Assembly (NCBI GenBank): GCA_038530555.1
Contig: JBCBCN010000004.1
Location: 1 to 64,000, forward strand
Length of the DNA stretch: 64,000 nt
DNA from: HKCCE3408 sp038530555
GTDB lineage: Bacteria; Pseudomonadota; Alphaproteobacteria; Rhodobacterales; Rhodobacteraceae
Direction of reading: 5' to 3'
Below, piece by piece: positions 1-10,953 of this stretch (position 1 is the stretch's first letter; each line of letters begins with the position of its first letter). The notes under the pieces are model-generated. The model worked only from the letters and a program-made list of their open reading frames with translations, was not told the origin of the DNA and did not search any database. The translations under genes were made by a program, and so were the position numbers.

Positions 1-86
1 GGCGTCTTTGGCGTCTTTGGCGTCTTTGGCGTCTTTGGCGTCTTTGGCGTCTTTGGCGTCTTTGGCGTCTTTGGCGTCTTTGGCGT
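1..86. repeat. 9-bp tandem repeat (minisatellite), nine full copies
   Basis: The unit GGCGTCTTT is repeated nine times without a mismatch (1-81), followed by a partial GGCGT. The array is cut by the window edge, so it may be longer. The unit length is a multiple of three; read forward it would encode Gly-Val-Phe repeats and in reverse Lys-Asp-Ala repeats. No start or domain supports translation here. It lies downstream of lon. Perfect copies imply recent slippage or selection. Confidence 0.97.
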
Positions 87-91
87 TGATA

Positions 92-135
92 CAGTATATG
101 TATACTTTTCGTATATACTTTTTTGCGTACGCGTA
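92..135. other. AT-rich palindromic patch next to the minisatellite
   Basis: This stretch is far richer in A+T than the rest of the window. It holds AGTATA-TG-TATACT (93-106), GTATATAC (111-118) and GCGTACGC (126-133), all self-complementary. It could be a protein-binding site or the promoter of something to the left, but no gene is visible on the left side. Confidence 0.5.
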
Positions 136-140
136 AAGAA

Positions 141-170
141 ACACCCGGCCAGTCGCCCGGCCGGGTTCGA
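141..170 (-). terminator. Probable rho-independent terminator of lon
   Basis: The inverted repeat ACCCGGCC (143-150) / GGCCGGGT (159-166) has an 8-nt loop. On the minus strand it is followed by GTTTCTTT. It lies about 40 bp after the lon stop codon, the expected place for its terminator. Confidence 0.75.
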
Positions 171-206
171 AATCAAGCGCTTAGGCGCCAATCTTAAAGC
201 CGATGC

Positions 207-2615
<2,409 letters not shown>

Positions 2616-3170
2616 GTTGCCGTCCTTATATTTGGCAAGAGGTCTAAGCACCGGCCTGTGGCTCAGGCGTTGGGTGGTGCTGATCGGGGCCCCAATGAAG
2701 CGGCGACCCCTCATCCCTCTCCGGTTGTCTTCTTTAAGTGGGGCGAGAAGGGGTACAGATCAACTGCAAACCTGCATCTCTGCCCGCTCCTCTCACTTGC
2801 CTTAAGCCATCGAGGCCTCTCGGCGCTGCGCGGGACCATGCCCGCGCGCGCGGCTGGCGACAAGGACATGCAGCCCCTGAATGCGCCCGAGGCACGCGAA
2901 GTCTGGGGACAAGTCCAGATCCCGGGCGTCACACCGCCCCACAGACATCTGCCGGCCCCTGATCGACCCATGACGCCCGCAACGGGCGGCCTTTGGCCGA
3001 GATTATCACGACGCCGCGCTAAGGATTGCCTAACGCGCAGGCAGGCAAGCGAGCCGCAGCCAGTCCATCGGCGCGATTCAGCAAATTTCGGCTGAATTTC
3101 ATGTAATGGACAACATTCCGCCGTTTTTGCCCGTTCAACAAACTACAACAACCGGGATGGGAACTGCTGA
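2616..3170. other. 555-bp divergent intergenic region between lon and a membrane-protein gene
   Basis: The open frames here lack ribosome-binding sites and family resemblance, so I call no gene. It must contain the lon promoter (minus) and the promoter of the gene at 3171 (plus). I could not identify a convincing heat-shock sigma32 promoter, LexA box or riboswitch. Confidence 0.6.
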
Positions 3171-4067
3171 ATGAGACTGGGAATGGCGCGGCAACGCCGG
3201 CGCATAGCTGCTGTTTTAATCTTGATGAGCCTCGCTTTCGCGGCCGCGTTTACGAGCGGGTCGGGCTGGCTGATGCGGCTGCTCGATTTGTTTGGCGGGG
3301 CGACGCTCCCCGCGCTGATGCAATCGGCCTCGCTTGTTCTTCTCACCACGTTGATGTGCACGCTCACGCTCTTGCGCTTCTTCCCCGCCCAACGCCAACA
3401 AGCCGAGGTCTTCGCGGGCGGTCTTGCCGCGTTTGAGGTCTTCAACCTCGCCCTTGGCCTCTTTGGGGTAGGCTTCACCTCGCCACTCTTGGCCGTCTGC
3501 ACGCTCGGCATGTTCGTTCTGGCGACTGACCATTTGCTCTACGGCCGTTTGCTCGACGCGTTCGGTCTTTGGCGGCCGCTTTCGGCGCGCCATAGCTTTA
3601 CCGTACGCGCCACGCCGCATGCCGGCTGGAACGCAGTGGTGCCCCGCCCCGATACCGTCTCGACCCATTGGATCGGCGCGCTCAGCGCAGTCACCCCCAC
3701 GAGAGAACCTGATGTCTGCGTCGCCCGCTATCGCCTGGGCGATGGCACAGTGCTGCACAAATCTCTTACAACGCTGGCTGAAAGCCACCCCGAACACGTG
3801 CGCTACCACTTTGAGCCCGAGGCCGATGACGATGAAAGCCGCTATGGCGCGGGCTTCTATGAGGCCTGGTTTCAGGCCGTCGACGAAGAGACAACCGAAG
3901 TGACGCTTCTATGCGAATACACGGCCCTGCGCCTGCGCACAGCGCTGCAGCTCTACTTCGACGACTGGCTGGGCTCGGAGGCCGACGCGATCCAGGCCTT
4001 TGTCGAGCAACGCCCTGACACGTCTATGCATGCGCGACTATGGCGCGATGTGCTGCGGCAAGCCTGA
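3171..4067 (+). CDS. Inner-membrane protein with C-terminal soluble domain, function unknown
   Basis: The 298-residue product has a basic N-terminus (RQRRR) followed by about four hydrophobic segments within residues 12-130, so it is predicted to sit in the inner membrane. Residues from about 140 to the end are soluble and acidic, with an alternating beta pattern and a final helix (YFDDWLGSEADAIQAFVEQR). This layout resembles START/SRPBCC-like domains, but that is inference. No catalytic motif is visible. A possible start 12 nt downstream (MARQRRR) cannot be excluded. The gene stands alone, divergent from lon. The protein at 42565 has a similar membrane-then-soluble layout. Confidence 0.75.
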   Translation: MRLGMARQRRRIAAVLILMSLAFAAAFTSGSGWLMRLLDLFGGATLPALMQSASLVLLTTLMCTLTLLRFFPAQRQQAEVFAGGLAAFEVFNLALGLFGVGFTSPLLAVCTLGMFVLATDHLLYGRLLDAFGLWRPLSARHSFTVRATPHAGWNAVVPRPDTVSTHWIGALSAVTPTREPDVCVARYRLGDGTVLHKSLTTLAESHPEHVRYHFEPEADDDESRYGAGFYEAWFQAVDEETTEVTLLCEYTALRLRTALQLYFDDWLGSEADAIQAFVEQRPDTSMHARLWRDVLRQA

Positions 4068-4269
4068 AGTTCGACAAATAGTGTAGGACGCGTAGACATG
4101 CGTGCGGCTTGGGCGGAAAACTGCCATGGCCGCGCCCCATTGGCGCCCGAATTCACCGCAATATCATCCAAGGTTTTGAAGTTTCAGGGGATTTGCCGCC
4201 TTCGGCGCTGACGAGCAGCGCGCGGCACCCCGTTAGACACCGCATGAAGGCCAGATCACGGGTGCAGTT

Positions 4270-4728
4270 ATGAAGCTCTTTTTCTCTTTTAACGGCCGGA
4301 TCACCCGGCAGCAGTTTTGGACCGGCATCCTCGCGCTGCTGTCGGTCACCTTAGTCATGCGCATCGCGCTGGCTCTCTTAGAGACACCGATGGGCGTGGG
4401 TCTGATCATCAGCCTGCCGCTGTTCTACATCTATGCCGCGCTCTTGTGCAAAAGGCTCCAGGACCGTGACCGTGACCCCGCGCTCTGGCTCGCTGTCTAT
4501 CTTCTGCCGGTGGTCGGTTTGGCCGTGTTGCGCAATCTCGGCCTGCAGGAAACGCAAGTGAGCCTGGGGTTTCTGCCCGAGCGCCTAAGCGGCGTCGTCG
4601 TTCAGACCCCGGCGCTGTTTGTCACCTGGATCGCCATCGCGATGTCGGTCTGGGCCGTCTATGACCTGGGCACGCAACGCGGCAGTCGCGGGGAAAACCG
4701 CTACGGCACCGATCCGCTCCCGGCCTAA
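4270..4728 (+). CDS. DUF805 family inner-membrane protein
   Basis: This 152-residue protein opens with FSFNGRITRQQFWTG, the typical DUF805 opening (F-x-GR-x-x-R-x-x-FW). It then has hydrophobic segments near residues 20-40, 45-60, 75-95 and 115-135. A basic/acidic loop KRLQDRDRDP between segments two and three is also family-like. DUF805 proteins are small inner-membrane proteins of unknown biochemical role. The start ATG lacks a strong ribosome-binding site, but the GR motif sits at the expected distance. It converges on tgt with a 29-bp gap. Confidence 0.85.
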   Translation: MKLFFSFNGRITRQQFWTGILALLSVTLVMRIALALLETPMGVGLIISLPLFYIYAALLCKRLQDRDRDPALWLAVYLLPVVGLAVLRNLGLQETQVSLGFLPERLSGVVVQTPALFVTWIAIAMSVWAVYDLGTQRGSRGENRYGTDPLPA

Positions 4729-4757
4729 AGACCAACAAGCCGCAAGGCCTCTCCGGC

Positions 4758-5936
4758 CTAAACCGGCTCGATATCGCCTTCCGCCCTCAGCGCGTTAAAG
4801 TCGCGCTCGAAGGCGTCAAAGCGGCCCGCGGCAATGGCCGCGCGCATGCCCGACATAAGCTCTTGGTAGTAATGCAGATTGTGCCAGGTCAGCAGCATGG
4901 ATCCAAGGATCTCTCCTGAACGGATCAGGTGATGCAGATAGGCGCGGCTGTAGTTGCGGCAGGCCGGGCAGGTACAGTCTTCATCCAGCGGGCGCGGGTC
5001 ATCCTTGTGGCGGGCATTCTTGAGATTTATCTGCCCGCGCCTTGTCCAAGCCTGCCCCGTCCGACCCGAGCGCGAGGGCAGCACGCAATCCATCATGTCA
5101 ATGCCGCGCTTGACGGCGCCTACGATGTCATCGGGCTTGCCCACACCCATCAGATAGCGCGGCTTATCCTCCGGAAGCTGTCCGGGCGCATAGTCTAGAC
5201 AACCCAGCATTGCCGCCTGCCCCTCCCCCACGGCCAGACCGCCCACTGCGTAGCCGTCAAAACCGATCTCGCGCAGAGCCTCGGCGCTTTGGGCGCGCAA
5301 ATCCTCCTCCAGCCCGCCCTGTTGGATCCCGAAAAGCGCGTGCCCGGGCCGATCGCCGAAGGCCTCTTTCGAGCGCGCCGCCCACCGCATGCTAAGCTCC
5401 ATGCTTTGCGCGATCCGGTCCCGGCTCGCAGGCAGCGCGGGGCATTCATCGAAACACATCACGATATCCGAGCCCAGATCGGCCTGGATTGCCATCGAGG
5501 TCTCGGGGCTTAGCAGGTGTTCAGAGCCATCGATATGGCTTTTGAAGCGCACGCCGCTCTCATCAAGCTTGCGCAAATCGCTCAGCGACATGACCTGAAA
5601 GCCGCCCGAGTCGGTCAGGATCGGCCCCGGCCAGTTCATGAAGCGGTGCAGACCACCCAGCCGCGCAATCCGCTCGGAACCCGGCCGCAGCATCAGGTGA
5701 TAGGTGTTGCCCAGAAGAATGTCCGCGCCCGTCGCCGCCACGCTTTCGGGCTGCATCGCCTTGACCGTGGCCGCCGTGCCCACCGGCATGAAGGCCGGCG
5801 TGCGGATCTGGCCGCGTGGTGTCTCGATCAGGCCCGTACGCGCCGCGCCGTCCTGCGCGATAAGCTCAAAGCCGAAGCGCCTCGCTTGCACCTCGTCTGT
5901 GACCTCCGCGCCCAAAACCTCCGTATCGCGTGCCAT
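4758..5936 (-). CDS. tgt: Queuine tRNA-ribosyltransferase (tRNA-guanine transglycosylase)
   Basis: Tgt exchanges guanine-34 in GUN-anticodon tRNAs for preQ1, the step before QueA in queuosine synthesis. The 392-aa product contains TPAFMPVGT, the general-acid region TDSGGFQVMSL, the nucleophile Asp in RGIDMMDCVLP near residue 280, and the zinc ligands CTCPAC near 320 with a downstream His (LTWHNL). About 17 extra residues precede the conserved core, so the true start could be slightly internal. The methyltransferase gene lies 12 bp upstream on the same strand, suggesting co-transcription. QueA is encoded 23 kb away in this window (29045-30097). Confidence 0.98.
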   Translation of the reverse strand: MARDTEVLGAEVTDEVQARRFGFELIAQDGAARTGLIETPRGQIRTPAFMPVGTAATVKAMQPESVAATGADILLGNTYHLMLRPGSERIARLGGLHRFMNWPGPILTDSGGFQVMSLSDLRKLDESGVRFKSHIDGSEHLLSPETSMAIQADLGSDIVMCFDECPALPASRDRIAQSMELSMRWAARSKEAFGDRPGHALFGIQQGGLEEDLRAQSAEALREIGFDGYAVGGLAVGEGQAAMLGCLDYAPGQLPEDKPRYLMGVGKPDDIVGAVKRGIDMMDCVLPSRSGRTGQAWTRRGQINLKNARHKDDPRPLDEDCTCPACRNYSRAYLHHLIRSGEILGSMLLTWHNLHYYQELMSGMRAAIAAGRFDAFERDFNALRAEGDIEPV

Positions 5937-5948
5937 CGCGCGGCTGGC

Positions 5949-6806
5949 CTAGTGCATCCGCGTGGCGCGAAACAGGTTCATCACCACCTTAATCTCAAGG
6001 TTCGGGCCGGTCATGATCTCACGAAGCCAGCGGCTCAGATGGTTGCGATAGGTCGCCACATCGATCGGCGCGGCTTGCATGCGCCGGATCAGCCCCGATC
6101 CCGGTCCGATCTGTGTGAGCAGCGATAGCGCGCCGGGCTCGCCCCCGGGCACGCGCAAAATGACCTCGACCCGGTCGGCTTCGGCCCGGTCCCAGCCGCC
6201 ATATTCCAGCAAGGACAAGGCGTAATCGCTATCGGACCAGGCCAGCGGCCCGGGCGCGGTCGTAACCGGCTCGACCTCGACCCGCAGAACCTCCGCCGCA
6301 ATCCGGCGTGGCTCGTAAAACCAAGGATTGTCCTGCGCGCCGTCCCGCCAGGTGATGGCGTGAAACTGCCCGCCTATCGGCACTGCCTCACGCAGATTGC
6401 TCAGCGCCGCCGCCGGATCGGAAAAAAACATCGCGCCGAGCCGCGAAATGACCCGGTCATAGGCGCGGGGCTTGAACCCATATGCCTGCGCATCGCCCTC
6501 GATGAAATTCAACGGCGCCGCTCCTTCGCCTGAGACCCCTTTGCGCGCATTGGCCAGCATCACCGGCGAGATATCGATGCCCGTGACCGAGCCACCCGGG
6601 GCGACCCGCGCCGCCGCCGCCCGGCTTAAATGCCCGGTGCCACAGCCCAGATCGAGCACCCTCTTACCCGGTCGCAGCCCAGCAGCCTCCATCAACGGCA
6701 CATTGAAAGCGCCGTGCACGCGATCCAGAGACGCTTCGAGATCGGCCCATTGCTGGCCCATCTCACCGCTCCAGAATATCTGTTGGTCACTGTTCGCGCT
6801 CGACAT
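5949..6806 (-). CDS. Class I SAM-dependent methyltransferase
   Basis: The 285-aa protein has the SAM-binding motif I VLDLGCGTGH near residue 50, motif post-I TGIDISP near 72, and an acidic motif II region (FIEGDAQAYGF). This is the UbiE/Methyltransf_11-25 type. The opening QQIFWSGEMGQQWADLE matches a family of methyltransferases of unclear substrate. I choose the ATG at 6806 (MSSANSD) because homologues usually start near the FW motif and GAGG precedes it; ATGs at 6839 and 6971 would add residues that do not look conserved. It is 12 bp upstream of tgt and probably shares its transcript. Whether the substrate is RNA or a small molecule is unknown. Confidence 0.85.
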   Translation of the reverse strand: MSSANSDQQIFWSGEMGQQWADLEASLDRVHGAFNVPLMEAAGLRPGKRVLDLGCGTGHLSRAAAARVAPGGSVTGIDISPVMLANARKGVSGEGAAPLNFIEGDAQAYGFKPRAYDRVISRLGAMFFSDPAAALSNLREAVPIGGQFHAITWRDGAQDNPWFYEPRRIAAEVLRVEVEPVTTAPGPLAWSDSDYALSLLEYGGWDRAEADRVEVILRVPGGEPGALSLLTQIGPGSGLIRRMQAAPIDVATYRNHLSRWLREIMTGPNLEIKVVMNLFRATRMH

Positions 6807-7207
6807 GGGGCCTCGGGTATGCGCGGTGCGCGTCGGCATTTCAATCTCACTGTTCTGCCGCGCGAGCGGTGCTGTGTCTAGGTATGCCGTTTTGGCGGTG
6901 GCCAATCCCGTAACCGCGCGCCCTGGGCGCAGCGCTAAGATAGGCGCCCACCAAGCGCGTTGGTCGTGCAAGCAATACAGCTAAATACCGGGCTCCCCCG
7001 GGCGCCTTAGCAATCGGTTCTGTCGTATTTCCGGGCTCTGATCCGCGTCTGGCGCGGCTCCGGTCTGGCCTGTAATCTCCTGCGGCTGCTTTACCGGCGG
7101 CGGCCTCACGCATATATAGCTAGGCGAATTGAGAACAAATACAACGTCGCCGCGCAAGGAGGCATGCCCAGGAGGCCGACCGTGCGAGACAAAGGAGCCA
7201 ATGCGCC
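6807..7207. other. 401-bp divergent intergenic region
   Basis: I see no gene. It should contain the promoters of the methyltransferase (minus) and the Fe-S protein gene at 7208 (plus). A TATATA at about 7114-7120 could be a -10 element for the latter. I found no clear iron-responsive operator. Repeated GGAGG/GGAGCC strings near 7160-7200 provide the ribosome-binding site of the next gene. Confidence 0.5.
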
Positions 7208-7597
7208 ATGAGCGAGCATCAAAGCCATGCCGAGGCCGAGCCGATGGCCGAACCGATGGAAGGTGCGCCGCTGATCCGCCCCTCCAGCGTGGATCATCCG
7301 ATGTTTGACGATATCGTGGAGGCCTGCCGGTCCGTCTTTGACCCCGAAATTCCGGTGAATATCTACGATCTTGGCCTCGTCTACACGATCCTCATCGATG
7401 ACGAAAACGCCGTGCGCGTGACCATGACGCTGACCGCGCCGGGTTGCCCGGTTGCGGGCGAGATGCCCGGCTGGGTCGCCGATGCGATTGAGCCCTTGCC
7501 CGGCGTTAAACAGGTTGATGTCGATATCACCTGGGATCCTCCCTGGGGCATGGATATGATGTCGGATGACGCGCGGCTTGAGCTAGGGTTTATGTAG
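7208..7597 (+). CDS. MIP18/DUF59 family Fe-S assembly protein (SufT-like)
   Basis: The 129-aa product has a variable acidic N-terminus of about 35 residues, then a compact MIP18/DUF59 domain: DPEIPVNIYDLGLVY, VTMTLTAPGCPVAGEMP and the ending DPPWGMDMMSDDARLELG. The conserved Cys near residue 80 (T-APGCP) is the family hallmark. SufT/PaaD-type proteins help mature or transfer Fe-S clusters. AAAGGAG precedes the ATG. An A-type Fe-S carrier follows 114 bp downstream, which supports an Fe-S role, although no other suf gene is present here. Confidence 0.9.
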   Translation: MSEHQSHAEAEPMAEPMEGAPLIRPSSVDHPMFDDIVEACRSVFDPEIPVNIYDLGLVYTILIDDENAVRVTMTLTAPGCPVAGEMPGWVADAIEPLPGVKQVDVDITWDPPWGMDMMSDDARLELGFM

Positions 7598-7711
7598 CTC
7601 AAAGACGGAGCCTTTTGCCTGCTCGGCGGGGCTCACGCGTTCTGCGCGGGCGATAAATCCTTGAGCCAGCGCCGCAAGGGGCTTATCTGGAAGGGGCAAA
7701 GGATCGCATCG

Positions 7712-8077
7712 ATGTTTTCAATCCCCGGCAAACAGGCCGTCACCCTCACCCCTGCGGCCATCAAGCATATCACCAAGCTGATGCAGCGCGATGGCCACCA
7801 AGGCCTACGCGTGGGCATCAAAAAGGGTGGCTGCGCGGGGATGGAATACACGATGGATTACGTCGATGAGGTCGATCCCCATGACGAAGTGGTGGAACAG
7901 GACGGCGCCCGCGTGATGATCGCGCCGATGGCCCAGATGTTTCTTTTCGGCACCGAGATCGACTACAAGGTTTCGCTGCTCGAAAGCGGGTTCGCCTTTA
8001 ACAATCCCAATGTGACCGATGCCTGCGGCTGCGGCGAGTCGATCAAATTCGACGACGCGCTGATGAAAAAGGCCTGA
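7712..8077 (+). CDS. A-type iron-sulfur cluster carrier (SufA/IscA/HesB family)
   Basis: A-type carriers receive and hand on Fe-S clusters. The 121-aa protein opens with VTLTPAAIKHITKLM and holds the three ligand cysteines of the family: Cys41 in KKGGCAGMEY and Cys105/Cys107 in DACGCGES. The start at 7712 (MFSIPGKQAVTL) is chosen over the longer frame from 7661 because the added residues are not family-like and AAAGGA lies upstream. It follows the SufT-like gene in the same direction. I cannot tell SufA from IscA or ErpA by sequence alone. Confidence 0.93.
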   Translation: MFSIPGKQAVTLTPAAIKHITKLMQRDGHQGLRVGIKKGGCAGMEYTMDYVDEVDPHDEVVEQDGARVMIAPMAQMFLFGTEIDYKVSLLESGFAFNNPNVTDACGCGESIKFDDALMKKA

Positions 8078-8203
8078 ACCGCGCTCGGGCTAACCGCTGC
8101 GGACTGACAGAATTCACAAGCACCTCTGACCGCCGCGCCCTTGACCGCAGCGCCCGGGGCTGCGATCCGACATCTCGAACACCAGCTAAGACATGAGGAT
8201 ACC

Positions 8204-8953
8204 ATGCGCCGTAAGCTTGCCGCCGGGAACTGGAAGATGAACGGGCTGCAAGCCGCTATCGCCGAAGTCGAAGTCCTGCATAACGCCCTGCCCAAGGCGC
8301 CTTGCGAGGTGCTGCTCTGCCCACCCGCGACGCTTTTGGCCACTCTGGCGACCGGCGTGACGAACGGCGCCATAGCGCTTGGTGGCCAAGATTGCCACCC
8401 GGCCGTGTCCGGCGCCCATACCGGCGATGTCTCCGCAGCGATGCTAGCTGATGCGGGCGCGCGCTATGTCATCCTGGGCCATTCGGAACGCCGCGCCGAT
8501 CACGGGGAAACCGACGCATTGGTCGCCGAAAAGGCCCAGACCGCCTGGGCCGAGGGTTTGACGGCCGTCATCTGTGTTGGCGAAACCGAGGCGCAGTACC
8601 GCGCCGGTGAGACCCAAGCCGTGATCGAGGGCCAACTCGCAGGCTCCCTGCCCGACGGCCTGACCGGGGAGAACACCGTCATCGCCTATGAACCCGTTTG
8701 GGCCATCGGCACAGGCCTTGTGCCCGACATGGCCGAGATCGGCGCCGTGCACAGCGCGCTCCGCGCAGCCCTCGCCGAGCGCTTTGGCGCTGAGGTGGCC
8801 GACGCAACCCGCCTGCTTTATGGCGGCTCGGTCAAGCCTGGCAACGCGGCCGAGATATTCGCCGTAGGCGATGTCGACGGCGCCCTCGTGGGCGGCGCCT
8901 CACTCATGGCAAAGGATTTCGGTCCGATTGTCGCCGCGCTCAGCGCTGCCTAG
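8204..8953 (+). CDS. tpiA: Triosephosphate isomerase
   Basis: TpiA interconverts dihydroxyacetone phosphate and glyceraldehyde-3-phosphate in glycolysis/gluconeogenesis. The 249-aa product has all catalytic elements: Lys11 in GNWKMN, His near 92 in LGHSERR, Glu near 163 in AYEPVWAIGTG, and the phosphate-binding YGGSVKPGNA. ATGAGGATACC precedes the start at 8204; the longer frame from 8141 has no family support. The length is normal. The histidine kinase gene follows 35 bp later on the same strand. Confidence 0.98.
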   Translation: MRRKLAAGNWKMNGLQAAIAEVEVLHNALPKAPCEVLLCPPATLLATLATGVTNGAIALGGQDCHPAVSGAHTGDVSAAMLADAGARYVILGHSERRADHGETDALVAEKAQTAWAEGLTAVICVGETEAQYRAGETQAVIEGQLAGSLPDGLTGENTVIAYEPVWAIGTGLVPDMAEIGAVHSALRAALAERFGAEVADATRLLYGGSVKPGNAAEIFAVGDVDGALVGGASLMAKDFGPIVAALSAA

Positions 8954-8988
8954 CCAAGGCTGGACACCCGCGTCATACTGGTGCCGCG

Positions 8989-10953
8989 ATGAATGAGGCC
9001 TCCACTCCAGACGCCAGCCCCGCCAAGGCTGAAGTTGCGCTACCTGTCCGGCGGTCCCGGCGTAAAGCTTGGGCGTTGGGTCTCGGCGCCCTTCTTTGCC
9101 TCGCGCTTCTGGCGGTGAGCCTGGCCCTGCCCCGGCTCGAGCGGCTCTTTCTGCAACGTCTTGGCACTGAGGCCGAAGCGACCCAAACGCTGGTGCGGGA
9201 GGTCCTGCGCGGCGAGCTTGACCGCGCAGCGCCCCTGCCCGCGCTGATGGCCGAGCGCCCAATCCTTCGCCAAGTGCTCGCTGAGCCGGAAAACCAGGGC
9301 CTGCTGCCCTTCGTCAACGAACAGCTCCGCCAATCCGCCATGGCGCTGGATGTCTCACATATCTACCTGCTGGACCGGACCGGCCGCACAGTTGCCAGCT
9401 CGAACTACCGCTCGGAACTCAGCTTCGTGGGCCGCAATTTCGGCTACCGTCCCTATTTCACCCGCGCCCTCGCTGGAGAGCCTGCGCGTTTTCACGCGGT
9501 TGGCACAACCACGGGGCAGCGGGGCTATTTCTTCGCGGCACCGGTGATCGAAGGGCTTGAGATCGTCGGCGTGCTTGCCGTCAAAGTCACACTGGACGGC
9601 TTCGAAGAAAACTGGCGACAGGGCGCTTACTCCGTTCTGGTGACCGACAGCAATGACGTGGTATTTTTGTCCGACCGGATCGACTGGCACCTCGCCTTGA
9701 TTGACACACTCAGCGAGGAAGGCCGCGCCGAGATCACCCGGACCCGGCAATACCCCCTAGCCCAATTGCGCGGCTTGGATCTGGAGCGCGCGCCGCTCAG
9801 CGACAGTTTGGACGAGGTGTCGATTGCAACCGGGGCGCCCGAAGGCGGGGCGCAGCACTACGTCGCCCATACCGGCCTGATCGCGGCGGCGGGCTGGCGG
9901 GTGACCGTGCTGATCCCGACGGGCCTCGCGCTGACCCAGGCGCGTCAGGCGCTGGCCCTGATCGTGCTTGCTCTGCTGATCGCCGGGCTGATCACCGCGC
10001 TTTTCGTGCAGCGCCGCGCGCAATTGATGGACCGCTTGGCCGTACAGCGTCAGGCCCGCCGTATGCTTGAGCATCGCGTGGCCGACCGCACCGCCGATCT
10101 GGCCCGCGCCAACGCGCAATTGCGCCAGGAAGTGGCCGAACGCAGCGCCGCGGAGGCCCGTCTGCGCGCCACCCAGGCCGAGCTGGTCCAGGCGGGAAAG
10201 CTCGCGGCCCTAGGTCAGATGTCCGCCGCGCTCAGCCATGAGTTCAACCAACCGCTATCGGCGGTGAAGGCCTATGCCGACAATGCCGCGACCTTTTTGG
10301 AACGCGGCCAAGAGGATCAGGCGGCGCGCAATATCGGCCTCATTTCGGCGATGACGGACCGGATGGCAAAGATCTCCAAACACCTGCGCAATTTCGCCCG
10401 CAAGCCCAGCGAAAAGACCGGGCCGATCCCGCTGATCGATACGCTGGAGGATGCGCTGGCGTTGATGCAGCCGCGCTTGGATGCTGCGGGCGCCGTGGTG
10501 GAGTTCGACCGCAGCCCGGAGGGGATCACCGATCCGCACCGCATCCACGTGACGGGTGGCCGGGTCCGCTTGAGCCAGGTGGTGGTCAATCTTATCGCCA
10601 ATGCGCTCGACGCGATGCAAGAGCAGGAGCAGCCCCGGCTGGAGCTGCGCCTCAGCCCGCGCCCGGACGGCTGGCGGGTCAGTTTGCGCGATCACGGGCC
10701 GGGCTTCGCCGGTGGCGGGGCGGCCCCCAATGAGATATTTGATCCCTTCTATTCGACCAAAACCCCTGTCTCAGGCGATACCGACGGCGAGGGGCTCGGT
10801 CTGGGGCTGTCGATCTCCTACAACATCATGCGCGATTTTGGCGGCTCGCTTTGGGCCCAGGCCCATCCCGAGGGCGGTGCAGTCTTTCACGCCGATCTTG
10901 TCGCGGCCGAAGTCCCCGCACGGCCCGTTCAGACTGATATGGCCGCGGAATGA
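8989..10953 (+). CDS. DctB-like membrane sensor histidine kinase (pair 1)
   Basis: This 654-aa kinase has transmembrane segments near residues 27-47 and 320-342, flanking a periplasmic double-PAS/dCACHE sensor domain (SHIYLLDRTGRTVASSN, NFGYRPYF, GTTTGQRGYFFAAPV), as in the C4-dicarboxylate sensor DctB. A coiled coil (about 345-400) leads to the H box SHEFNQPLSAVKAY (His near 413), then N box NLIANALDAM, G1 DHGPGF and G2 GLGLGLSI. The four-base overlap with the regulator gene (10950) shows translational coupling. A TAXI-type TRAP receptor lies downstream, so the ligand may be an organic acid; this is inference. A second, related pair is at 51462-54621. Confidence 0.9.
   Translation: MNEASTPDASPAKAEVALPVRRSRRKAWALGLGALLCLALLAVSLALPRLERLFLQRLGTEAEATQTLVREVLRGELDRAAPLPALMAERPILRQVLAEPENQGLLPFVNEQLRQSAMALDVSHIYLLDRTGRTVASSNYRSELSFVGRNFGYRPYFTRALAGEPARFHAVGTTTGQRGYFFAAPVIEGLEIVGVLAVKVTLDGFEENWRQGAYSVLVTDSNDVVFLSDRIDWHLALIDTLSEEGRAEITRTRQYPLAQLRGLDLERAPLSDSLDEVSIATGAPEGGAQHYVAHTGLIAAAGWRVTVLIPTGLALTQARQALALIVLALLIAGLITALFVQRRAQLMDRLAVQRQARRMLEHRVADRTADLARANAQLRQEVAERSAAEARLRATQAELVQAGKLAALGQMSAALSHEFNQPLSAVKAYADNAATFLERGQEDQAARNIGLISAMTDRMAKISKHLRNFARKPSEKTGPIPLIDTLEDALALMQPRLDAAGAVVEFDRSPEGITDPHRIHVTGGRVRLSQVVVNLIANALDAMQEQEQPRLELRLSPRPDGWRVSLRDHGPGFAGGGAAPNEIFDPFYSTKTPVSGDTDGEGLGLGLSISYNIMRDFGGSLWAQAHPEGGAVFHADLVAAEVPARPVQTDMAAE

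Noticed and set aside
1..86. CRISPR-like array
   Set aside because: The units are 9 bp and directly adjacent, with no spacers; it is a minisatellite.
159..175. GGTTCGAA string resembling a tRNA T-loop
   Set aside because: It is part of the lon terminator stem; no acceptor, D or anticodon arms can be formed around it.
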